From Erpobdella octoculata (lineage: Eukaryota > Annelida > Clitellata > Hirudinida > Erpobdellidae): a DNA stretch of 64,000 nucleotides. The stretch is from NCBI GenBank assembly GCA_963978895.1, contig OZ022238.1, forward strand, positions 39,011,820 through 39,075,819. Direction: 5' to 3'. Position numbers and translations under genes: made by a program. How positions within the stretch are numbered: the stretch's first letter is position 1; each line of letters starts with the position of its first letter. Shown here one piece after another: positions 11,229 through 24,773 of this stretch. The notes under the pieces were generated by a model that saw nothing but the letters and a program-made list of their open reading frames with translations, had not been told where the DNA came from and made no database searches.

Positions 11229-11987
11229 ATTGGATGACAATATATGATTCAATTAAAAAAAACGTAATTTGAACATCTTTAGTATACATACACACAGACA
11301 AACATCGAGTGTAATTTAAATAAAAGTTTGTGTTTAAAAAACTTGTTTTTTCCTTTACTTGTTTTAAGTGAATTGAACATATTTTATCCATTTCGAAAAT
11401 GTGTTATAGGATTTGAATGAATTGTTTTTGATGGGCGAGTTCCATTGTTTAAAGTGACTATTTTGCTTCCATCTGCCAAGAAAACGGCCTAGGAAAGTTG
11501 GTTCAGTCGGCAAAATTGTTTAGGCTTTTTAAGCCAGATCTTGCTTTTCCTGAAATATGGTCAGAAAATTGGAAAAAATAGCACAAAAAGTAGCTTAAAG
11601 AAGTGGCTACAAGAAACTGACAGAACCACTAATCCAGACTTTTCCGTGCTGAGAGCTGAGGCGCCTCAAGACATTATGGCTGCGAAGTACCTGCGGACAA
11701 AATCGTTTTTGCACTTGTTTTACTTCACATCCACAGCAAGATTCCAGTGGAACCTCTGTAGATTTTGTAGCGCTGGGGTGCATATAAATATCAAAAAGTT
11801 ATTCTAGCATTCAAATAAATAAAGTTGTCTATTGAATCTTATTCATGTATTATCTGTTTGATGTAATGTTGCTGGTATGGTAGTATGTAGTAGGATATGC
11901 TTTAAAAAAATTAACTTTTGGGGGAACATCTCCAAAATTGGATTGTTTTTGTCAAGACCTTGCTTTTGGCTACGGCACTGACCTGGC
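11229..11987. other. Intergenic; partial family A repeat
   Basis: At 11229-11345 a fragment of repeat family A (TTGGATGACAATATATGATT ... AAATAAAAGTTTGTG). From 11345 to 11987 there is no recognisable gene. The short frame at 11541-11807 has no domain similarity that I recognise. Confidence 0.45.
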
Positions 11988-13288
11988 CAGTGGCGGCGCT
12001 AGGCACGGGCAAGAGTGGTCATTGTCCGCCCTCACAATGGTCTTGCCCAAAGTTTGCCCGTCCTCACAAATAATTATTGAACTATAATTTTACAACAGTT
12101 AATTACACATCAATGTAAATTGTACCGTCTTTTAAAACACTGTGTCGTAGTTTTTGTTTTAAAAGTAAAAGCAGTAAAAAGATGTCACAAAATGTGAGAG
12201 TATGTTACATTTAATGTTACTTTTGTATCTATAATGTGCATAAACTTTGAATTTTATAGAAAATTTAATTCCAAATCTCTACTAACACTGATCAATGTCT
12301 TCCAATATCTAACACTGATCAATATCTTCCAATATCGTCGTAATGCTAATTTTAATGGAGTGGCTTGGATGTGATAAGCGAATGCTCTCTCACACACACA
12401 TTACTTTTAATATCTCTTTAAATACGTAGGTATAATTAGGAGGGATGGGAAGATGCATCCCCCCACCAGAGTATCAATTGGATTTTTTGGGTATAATACC
12501 TGGATTTTTGGAAAATGATCGTAACTTTTTGAGAAAGCTGTGAGAGAATCAACATGTATATATAACTCAAATATAAAATTGTTTACACACGCAAAAAGGA
12601 ATCCAATACGCATTAAATCATCACGAGGATAAGTAAAGTAAAAATTAACAAATTAAATAGTGAACTTTAGGTTAAAAAAAATTAAATTTTGTAAACCAGT
12701 GGGGGCAACACACGCCAGAAAGATTCCAATACGCATTGAATCATCACTAGGTTGAGTAAAGATAAAATTTTAAAAAATATATAGTAAATTCAGTAAATTC
12801 TAAGTAAAAAAATTTTAATTTTGAAAATAAGGGGGAGGGGGCATATGCCCCCCTGCTTCCCCCAATTTACGTCCCTGATCGTTGTATGCTAATTTAACTC
12901 ATGTTTTGATGTATAAGTTAAGTGCTTTGTGTTTGTTTTGAACTTGCTTTTAGAAATATATTTGTATTCCAAAAAGCTTGTATTCTGTGATTATTGTCTA
13001 ACTACGGGTTATTTTATAGTGTGTGATGCTATACTTAAGCGTTCCTTAAGGATGCTTTGGCATAAATTGTGTGATATCATTTCACGAAATTTAGTTACCA
13101 CCAAATAAATCACAAGTTTAGTTACGAAATTTAGTAACAATAAATTCACTAGCGAATGCATTGTCATTGTGATTAACCTTAACAAATTAAGTGCATACGC
13201 TAGGTTTACCATGTCAATGCTTGCCCGACCTGACTTTTGTTTGCCCAAATGTTGCCCACCCTCTTCTGAAGTTCTAGCGCCGCCACTG
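11988..13288. mobile_element. Non-autonomous hAT-type transposon with 8-bp target duplication
   Basis: Terminal inverted repeats CAGTGGCGGCGCTAG (11988) and CTAGCGCCGCCACTG (ending 13288). They are flanked by GACCTGGC (11980-11987) and GTCCTGGC (13289-13296), an 8-bp duplication with one mismatch. No transposase ORF is left. A second element seems nested at about 12420-12885: it ends in GGGGGCATATGCCCCCCTGC then CCCCCAATTTACGTCCCTGA. It also contains a duplicated phrase (AATCCAATACGCATTAAATC at about 12600 and 12725). Confidence 0.88.
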
Positions 13289-13450
13289 GTCCTGGCATTA
13301 TCAAGGCTAGGTTAAACACGAAGGGGTTTGATCTATAACTTCAGAAATTCTGAGTTGGGCTTAGTTTGGAGATGTGTCGAGTATTGGATATTGTAATATA
13401 TGGAAAATTAGAAACCGAACCGGCTCAATAATTAGACAAACTGAAAAACA

Positions 13451-14640
13451 TTAACCCTCTACCGCATAGCGATGCCGATTGGCATCATTACTTCCATGCT
13501 TTCTCAGAAATTTTTACTGTGCCAAACAACATCACTGTTTGTATTTATGGGTAGCAAATACCATAAAATACTAGAATTTCGGTACTTTTCATATATTTCA
13601 ATTGATGTACTATGTTTTTATAGTCTGGAAAGTTCGTGCAAAAATAAAAAAAATTAGAGTTTTTCAAGTATTTTTATTAGTGTCTGTGTTTATGTCTAAA
13701 TGAAAATTTAATTATTGTCAAATAGATGTTTTATGTGTTTTTGTGATTAAATTTATTTCGTAGTGCTAGAATAAACGGTGATTATGCAATTGATGTTCAA
13801 ATATGTGATGCCAAACGGCATCGTCATGCACTTTGTAGTGAGTCGCACAGCTGAAACTACCAGGCAAATTACGCCAATAAATTGGCCACGTAACAAAAAG
13901 GGTTTACAAGAAAATGGAAATCTCCGGATTTACTGGGTCAATTTTATAAACAATTACAACATTGAACTTGTAACAAAAACATTGCTTTGATGAAGCCTAT
14001 AAATACCCCTATTTCCAAGTCATATTCCTTTCAAAAGTGATGATAGTCGTTTGTCGTCAGACAACGAGCGTAAAGACGACTATAATCCACATGTAGAAAT
14101 GGATGAAAGCTCCGAAGGATGCAGCGACGTTGAACACCAGAAGTTCCAGTCTTTCCAGCTCGATAGTACTTCAACAGATGATGAGAAAACAAACCTTCAA
14201 CTAGTACCGGGATATCGAACACAAAGAAAACTAAAGTGAAACGCAGACTTCTGTGGAAAACGACAGTTAGGCGTATACCTTTCTCTGGCAATGAAAGTCT
14301 AGATCCTCATATCCTAGAATTGAAAACTCTAATTCAGTTTTTTAGGATGGTTTTTCCAGTTACACTGGAACAGCATATTGTTGAACAAACTTGGACCACT
14401 GAAAGACTGCGCTGCCGTTTCCCTGGATGCAATGGACAATCGTGTGTTTCTTGTGAAAAATGTCAAATACGTCTATGCTTCACAAAAGACAAAAACTGTT
14501 TCAAGCGTTTTCACACAGTGTAACAGTAATTTATTCGGGTCACTGTATTTATGTATTTGTTTCATTTTTTACAGTAAAAAAGTCTTTGAAATTGCGTTTT
14601 TATATTACAGAGTTTACATTTTGAGAGTTTAACTTTTGGA
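13451..14640 (+). pseudogene. Internally deleted piggyBac transposon
   Basis: The left end is TTAA (13451-13454) followed by CCCTCTACCGCATAGCGATG, a piggyBac-style terminus. Coding remnants on the plus strand: an acidic N-terminal segment (14051-14239), the start of the PGBD transposase domain (FFRMVFPVTLEQHIVEQT, about 14340-14395) and, directly after, the C-terminal cysteine-rich domain (CRFPGCNGQSCVSCEKCQ ... CFKRFH, about 14410-14513, stop at 14521). The whole DDD catalytic core is missing between the last two, so the element is non-autonomous. TTAA also occurs at 14629, but no matching right TIR is visible, so the right limit is approximate. Two hairpins GATGCC-n4-GGCATC lie at about 13471 and 13809. 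Confidence 0.75.
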
Positions 14641-15522
14641 CGAGAGAGTAGATTTGTAATAAATATTGGGTGATCATTTTTCTGTTTTTTTCTTTTTCCT
14701 CTTATCCGGGGATCCGGGGTACGGGGGTATTACCCCTGGAAAATGTTCTGAAATTTGTTTTGCCATAGATGAGTTTCAGATAGTTTTTTTAATAAAAAAC
14801 TACGTTTCCCAACATGGGCATCACTTACAGGTGATTTTGTAAAAAGGCAATTTATTTCTTTTTCATTACTTTATTTTTTCTCTTTTTCCTTGGTAGCGGA
14901 TCCAGGAATTTCTGGTGGGGGTGGAGATCGAGACGTAATTTTAGGAAAATCATCGGAGTAGAGGATTTTCTAAAAATTTTCTCCTCGTAATGCTACAAAT
15001 TTCTTTTAAAAACCGGATGACTATAGGGGACAGTCGAAGTTATTTTCCAAAAAAAATTCAAAGACCTTATTACTTTACTTTTTCTTCTAAAAAAAGCCTG
15101 ATCACTGAAAAGGATAAACATACATACATACATACACACAAACAAACACACACACATACACACACACACGCACGCACACACATATACAGAGCAGGATTTA
15201 CTCTGGACAGTTTGTGGAAAAACCTGGTTTTTACCGATTACTTGTTTTTTTTAAGTTACTGAACTATCCTTTTTGTCTTGATTGCAAAATTGTGTTTATG
15301 AAATTTCTTGAAACCGCCTAATTTTGAAATTAAAAAAATTGTACAACTAAAAAAAATATTTTTAACCAAACAATGCTCAGGTATTCAAAATAAAATAACG
15401 CCAAGGGTTGAATAAAAAACCAATCAAAAATTTAAAAAAATGTTAACACAAGCATCAGCAAACTGAAAACAATTAAATTATAATTTTACACCGACCAACT
15501 TCCTGAAAAGTTTGTTTTTCAG
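14641..15522. other. Intergenic, repeat debris and (AC/ATAC) microsatellite
   Basis: A simple repeat of ATAC and AC units occupies 15117-15186. A GGATCCAGGAATTTCTGG block at about 14898 resembles the block at about 57185 and looks like a transposon end. A decayed Helitron-like end is at about 15355-15400. No gene is seen; the terminal exon of the LDH-like gene begins at 15523. Confidence 0.5.
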
Positions 15523-19134
<3,612 letters not shown>

Positions 19135-19504
19135 TTCAAAATATAAGCGCAGTAGCGAGTTATTTTAGACATTTATTTACTCATGAGATCAGGTACAGTT
19201 TCGTCTTTAGGAAGATTATGCTTTAATTACCCTCCGTTGTGCGAGCAGCGCAATTTTTAGCACGGTCAAAAACTCGCAGATTTTAAATAAAAATTGAAGT
19301 ATAATAGTCAAAGGGCTGTATATGGGAAGCAATATCTACTAATTAGCGGTATACTACTTTTCTAGAAAAAATTATACAATAAAAAAATTTAAACAAAAAA
19401 GAGAAGAGAACGTATTTGACTTGACGAGGAAGCGAGATGTCAAGATTATGAGGTCAGACGCCGTTCATGATGACTTGACGCATTTTGAAGGGGAGGTAAG
19501 ACAT

Positions 19505-19622
19505 TTGTTACGATGTATGACAAAGGAGGAAAGGGTAAAATCTTTATGACGATGTATGACAAATGGGGAGAGGGTAAAATCTTTATGACGATGTATGACA
19601 AAGGGGGAGGTGTTTGAAAACT
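19505..19622. repeat. Short tandem repeat, about 46-bp unit
   Basis: Three copies of a unit containing GACGATGTATGACAAA followed by a G/A-rich run and GGTAAAATCTTTAT. Located between the LDH-like gene and a MITE. Confidence 0.75.
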
Positions 19623-19667
19623 GTAACGTCACATTAGAAAAGAATTATTGTTTAAACACTAGGGACG

Positions 19668-19871
19668 TCATCTTCGCAAAACCTAAAAAATAACCGGAGG
19701 TAGGAGTAATTTTTTTTAAGTCCGAAAATTCTTCAACAACTTAAGGTTTTTTTTCAACAACTAAAAGGTTCCTACTTCAACGTTGTTGGATCCCACTTCA
19801 ACATCAAAGACCCCACTTCAAAATTAGGGGAGACAACATCTCTCCCCTGCCTCCCCTAAATGACGTCTCTG
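19668..19871. mobile_element. MITE, hAT-like
   Basis: Inverted ends ACTAGGGACGTCAT and ATGACGTCTCT bound about 200 bp with no coding capacity. The flanks GTTTAAAC and GTTTAACG agree at 6 of 8 positions, consistent with an old 8-bp target duplication. Confidence 0.6.
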
Positions 19872-19921
19872 TTTAACGTTAATTAAGCAGTCAATTCTGA
19901 CATTTAATTTTTAAAAAACAC

Positions 19922-20247
19922 TTATTTTTACACACTTTTACTTAACTTGACTTCTCTGTCTGTCTGTCTGTCGTCAAATTTTGCAATCGAGTGTAAACTA
20001 ACTTGCCAATGAGATAGAGACTTAAAAATTTAAACATACCTCCGAACTGATTAACAATGCATTCTATCAAATTTTAGAATCGATTGAACAAAATTTAATT
20101 AAATAATTATTTGTGATATTTTCGTCGAACTATTTATTGTCTATGCTAATATGCTCGTTGTTTATGTAACAGAATGTGTCCTACACAGTCGATTATATAA
20201 AAATGTGTTTTTAAAAAACTTTATTTTTTGATTCACTTGTTATCACC
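19922..20247 (+). repeat. Interspersed repeat family B (copy 2)
   Basis: From TTTTACACACTTTTACTTAA through (CTGT)n and GTCAAATTTTGCAATCGA to AAATGTGTTTTTAAAAAACT and TTCACTTGTTAT. It matches 34128-34448 in order and orientation. Confidence 0.8.
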
Positions 20248-20249
20248 TA

Positions 20250-21540
20250 ATTTATTTAAGTTTAATAATTTTTCATAAGTGATTTATGAAAAACACCCTT
20301 ATTCAACTGCAAAGCTTACCCAACAATTATCTTGTATTCACGAGATAGGTCAGATAGGTTTAAATTGTATGTACACTTTTGAGATTTTTTATTACGTGGT
20401 TTTATTTAGAAAAAGATGTAATTTTTTTTCGGGAGAGGAAAAGAGATAGAGCATTTGAACTTTATATTTGAGGGGTTTTGGGTTTCTGTGACAGCGTGTG
20501 GCAATAGAGAGATGGAATCAAAAGTCATTCAAAATCATTTATTGACGTCATTTATGAACAGCCTCCTAGAAATATAGAATGACTACAAAGTAACAAAAAA
20601 TTAACAAAAATTAGTATGTTTGCAGAAGAAAAATCCACATGGAAAAAGAAACACCTCATAATGGAGTTCTGTCCCTGTACTCCCCTTTAGCCTTTTCTGC
20701 ACACACCGCTGAACGTGTAAAACTGTACCGAACTTATCAGTCTTATCACCAGTTATCAGTGCAAACTAATTTCAATAAATAACCAAAAACTTTTCAAAAC
20801 TAACTGCTGAGAAACTTTTTTTGAAACCTTAAGCAGCGTACGTTCGGGCCTGAAATTCAGGAAACTAAAATAAAACAAACTAACCAAAAAGTACGGTAAC
20901 AGCTTTTAAAACCGTCGTATATATTCTCCCTATTTTAACGCTCAAATAACAACTTGTTGTTTTTGTTAATAATATAAACTTACTTTTGAAGATCGTTGAA
21001 GTTTGTTAAAACTTCTCGCGAACCTCTGACCTGACTAAAACAGCAAAGCATCAGCAGGCTGGTGTTTCACTACTGGCTGCAATAGCTTATGAATATTTAG
21101 TTACTCCGCTCCTATTTTACGAATGAGTCCTTCAAACAACCTCGGTACGCCTGACAAGGTCTTGGGCTCGTTTACAAACAAATAACGATTAAACTACATC
21201 AAGACTATTTTAAGTTTTCATTATATGAAAGTGTAATTACTGTTGGCTGTACAGTAGTGATTCTTGTATTGAAACTCTAATAATAACACTATAAGCCACA
21301 TAATAATAGTTTTTGTTATTATAATTATGTTTATTTCTCGCCTAATGCCTGGAAACTGTAATTTAATTTCAAAGCAAAGGCTACTGAACAAGATGAGTTT
21401 TTTGTGTAAAAAAACTAGATTGGAATTATACGAATTGGTGCATATGTTGGCAGCGGTGAATCTAATCAGTAATCAGATTTTCTATAGTGAAGAATTTATC
21501 AAAAGTTTTTTTTTATAAATTAGAAAACAGGGTATACAAA
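20250..21540. other. Intergenic, nothing recognised
   Basis: AT-rich sequence upstream of the LDH-like gene. It may hold that gene's promoter or 5' UTR exon, but I cannot place either. Short frames such as 21327-21518 show no domain. Confidence 0.4.
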
Positions 21541-21862
21541 TTAGAAGGTGTTTCTATCGTTTTTCTCTTTCGTTTCCGTTTCTTTCCCCGCTTGCTCTCA
21601 CGCTCCTGGTCGCTCACCCGTTTCCGTTTGTTTCCCGATCCCGGTCGCTTTCCCGTTCCCGGTCGCTCTCCCGTTCCCGGTCGCTTTCCCGCTCCCGGTC
21701 GTTTTCGCGCTCCCGGTCGCTTTCCCGCTTTCGGTCGCTTTCCCGTTACCGGTCACTTTCTATTTCCCACTCGCTCTTTCGCTCTCGGTCGATTTTCCGT
21801 TCCCGCTCATTCTCAAGTTCCCGCTCAAGCAAACACGGTGAAATTAATATGAGCGATTTGAA
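21541..21862 (-). mobile_element. Helitron family 1 fragment, 18-bp minisatellite
   Basis: An array of an 18-bp unit close to CGGTCGCTTTCCCGCTCC runs over about 21577-21835 and ends in CCCGCTCAAGCAAACAC. The unit is the one inside the Helitron copies at 10428, 47689 and 56680. Neither TC nor CTAG ends remain. Long frames here are products of the repeat and are not genes. Confidence 0.7.
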
Positions 21863-21993
21863 ATAACTTAACCGAGGAAAAGAGGGTATAGTCGTAAACG
21901 CTTTTTTTTAAAAACTTCAAAGCTTTTTTCTCTTGAAATAGCTAATAAACAGGGGTTAGTCGAAAGTAATTTTTAAATAAGCGTGTAGGCTGC

Positions 21994-22030
21994 AGCGACG
22001 TCAATTAGGGGAGCAGGGGGCAATCGCCCC
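21994..22030. mobile_element. Transposon end, probably hAT
   Basis: CAGCGACGTCAATTAGGGG followed by AGCAGGGGGCAATCGCCCCC resembles the G-rich ends at 12840-12885 and 19840-19871. No matching right end was found. Confidence 0.5.
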
Positions 22031-22720
22031 CTATCTTTTCAGTGGGCCCCACGCACTTAAGTGGGCCCCCGAGCTTAAGTGTTCCCCGCGCTTAAGTGGG
22101 CCTCCGCAACCTATGTGGACCCTTCCTGATTTTAAAGTGGCCTTTCTCGGACTTTTTAGTGGGCTCACGCACTTAAGGGGCACTCGGCAATAAAGTGGGT
22201 CCCACGCACTTAAAGGGGCACTCGGCACTGAAGTGGGTCCCACGCACTTAAGAGGACCCTCGGCCCTGAAGTGAGCCCGATGCCTTTAAGGGGGCCCCCG
22301 GCACTAAAGTTTGTCCCGCTCTTAAGTGAGCCTCAGCACTTAAGTGGGCTCCCGCCATTAAGTGGGCCCCCGCACTTACGTGGCCCCGGCACCTAAGTGG
22401 ACCCCTCCTGAACTTTAAGTGATCTTTTTCGGACTCTTCAGTGGGTTTCTCGGCACTAAAATGGCCCCACGCACTTAAGTGGGCTCCCCGCCCTTGAGTG
22501 GTCTCCCGTACTTAAGTGGCTCCCACCCACGTATTCACGTGAGCCACCACACCTTATTGGGTTTCCCGCTCTTAGGTAGGCCCCCCGCCACTTAAGTGGG
22601 CCCCGGCACTCAAGTGGGTCCTTCTTGACTTTTAAATGTCCTTTCCCTGACTTTTTACTAGCCCTTTCTGTCTTTTATGTAGGCTCCTGATTTTTAAGTG
22701 GGCCCATGGTTAATATATGA
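22031..22720. repeat. GC-rich degenerate tandem array, about 18-bp unit
   Basis: Dozens of irregular repeats of a unit close to GCACTTAAGTGGGCCCCC run for about 680 bp in DNA that is otherwise AT-rich. Units vary in length and sequence. The unit contains the palindrome CACTTAAGTG, so each repeat can pair with its neighbours. It is not coding. Confidence 0.85.
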
Positions 22721-22744
22721 GCAATTTTCAGACCGTTACTTTCA

Positions 22745-23560
22745 AAACTCAGGGACATCATTTAGGGGGGACGGGACTCCCTGACTGTCATGTAAGTCAT
22801 TAGTTATTATATATGGGCCCATGATGAATAATTTTTTTGGGTGTTTTAGTGAGATTTGAGAAGAGAAAAGCAGAAGCTTTTGTAATTATAGGATGCGGCG
22901 TATGTAGAAAAAGTGCCGTCGCAGTTATAAGGATGGTTAGCGTTATTCATAGCCTGGCTGAGTAAGCTGTCCATAGAGAATAAAAGAGAGAAGAGATGCC
23001 AAAGGAACTAGATCGTCCACATTAAGATGGAGAGGTGCTAAAAAAGTTATGAACAGTCCAAAGTGGAACGAGATTGGTCACAAGTTTTGTATGCATGCAT
23101 CGATCGTATTTTGTCTGAGTTGAACGCACGATTTACACAAAATAGTGATCTTCTTGCATAACTGAATTTCTTCAATTGGCATTTTTATGATTTCCTCCCT
23201 GCAAACCGAATAAGCACACTTGCGAAGCTTAATCCAAAGTTGGATATCGACCCTTTCGTGGTTGAAGTTGAAGCTGGTACTGCAAAATCGTACGTTTCTT
23301 CACTGCAAAATCCTATTCTCTATTTGGAAGACTTGCGTTTTCACTTAGCAAAAATTCCAAATGCATTTTGCAATGTGATTCGCCATGCAGATCTTATTTT
23401 GACTTTGCCTGTCACTTCGGTAGGAAACGAACAAAGGTTTAGCTGCATTAAAACTTATATCCGAACTCTCTGTGGCGATGAATGTTTAAGCGATTTGCTC
23501 GTAGGTATTGGCTATTTTACAAGAAGAGGTTCAGCGAGTTGACGTTGAAAAAGTAATTGA
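22745..23560 (+). pseudogene. hAT transposase remnant (C-terminal dimerisation region)
   Basis: The frame from 23240 to 23542 ends in a hAT dimerisation domain (LTLPVTSVGNEQRFSCIKTY, then LSDLLVGIGYF). Broken coding fragments of the same kind lie upstream from about 22900. A G-rich end (CAGGGACATCATTTAGGGGG) at about 22742 may be its left terminus. It is decayed and not expected to be active. The relation to the GC-rich array next to it is unclear. Confidence 0.75.
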
Positions 23561-24608
23561 CATTTTGTCTAATATGCGTCAAATTACCGTTTACAGCAGG
23601 TTTTGATAGCAAATGTTCTTATGCTTGCTCAGATGCTATGGTATGTGACCTCCCGTGTTTATATCACGTGAAGAAGTGTTTTAGCTTAGCATGAGCGTAG
23701 GCTTTCAATTTCCCAGAGGGGACAAAGGGCTAGACGCAGGGCAACTTGCCTCCAAAAATTACAACCCGGGGGAGAATTGTTAAATTTTTTCATACGTTTT
23801 CCCAACGGCAAAAATAGGAGCTTTAACAATATTGGTTGCAGCACCATTACTATATTTTTACTGCAATGAAAATACTGTCGAAATGTACGTTTAAAACGCA
23901 TAATTATTTCAAAACGCTTCATTTTTCTGGAGGGGGAAAACGAGTTCAACGCCTATGTAGCCAAGGATATGGGAACATGGTCAGTATGAAAATGTTTTGA
24001 GAAAGCAGAGGTTAAGATAGTTTCGCTATGTCATATGAAAACATATGTGGTGAGTTACTATTCATTTGGAGCTGCTTTGTGTGGCTGAAGTGTTGTGGGG
24101 TGTGACAGAAAAAATGAAATTGAGATGGCATATGGTCCCACATAACTCTACTATTCATAAGTATAGAGAATTCAATGTCAGGAGCCTAAAAACAATTGAT
24201 TTCAGTTTGGTCATACCGAAAAATGGAAGTTTTAAAAATCGATAGAAAGAACAAAATGTAACACATACAAATATTCAATTTAAACTTTGCAACAAGTAAT
24301 TCCATTTATATTAAAAAAACCAACTATCTTTTATTCTATAGTTAATAAATAAACAGTTTGTCACAATTTAAAATGATTCAAAAAATGTTTCAAAAACTCT
24401 TCAGACATTGTTTATGGAGAACATAATTTTGAGTTAGCAGTTCAACCGGCGATTTCAGAAGCTTAAAATAAATGATAGTGCTTTCGAAATTATTTACTTT
24501 AAGCTATCAAAATATTTAGAATGTGTATTTTGAACAACTGTGTGACATTAAAATATTTAACCCAGTCCAACAAATTCTTAACTTCATACTAGATGTATCA
24601 AAATAATT
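23561..24608. other. Intergenic, downstream of ZDHHC16
   Basis: Holds nothing that I can identify. The frame on the minus strand at 23686-23949 has no family features. Region 24240-24600 is AT-rich and probably includes the 3' UTR of the ZDHHC16-like gene. Confidence 0.4.
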
Positions 24609-24773
24609 CTAAATATGAATCTGTAAATGGAATAGCACCCCAATGTATCCCACCATATTATCTCTAAATATGAATCTGTAATTGGAATAGAATCCCAATG
24701 TATCCCATCAAATTATTTCTAAATATGAATCTGTAAATGGAATCGAATCCCAATGTATCCCATCATTGTATGG
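24609..24773. repeat. Three 55-bp tandem copies at the end of ZDHHC16
   Basis: CTAAATATGAATCTGTAA starts at 24609, 24664 and 24719, giving an exact 55-bp period over three units with few differences. The unit at 24719-24773 is part of the last ZDHHC16 coding exon (stop at 24708-24710). The other two lie just past the stop, so the coding end of the gene has been duplicated into its 3' UTR. Confidence 0.9.
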
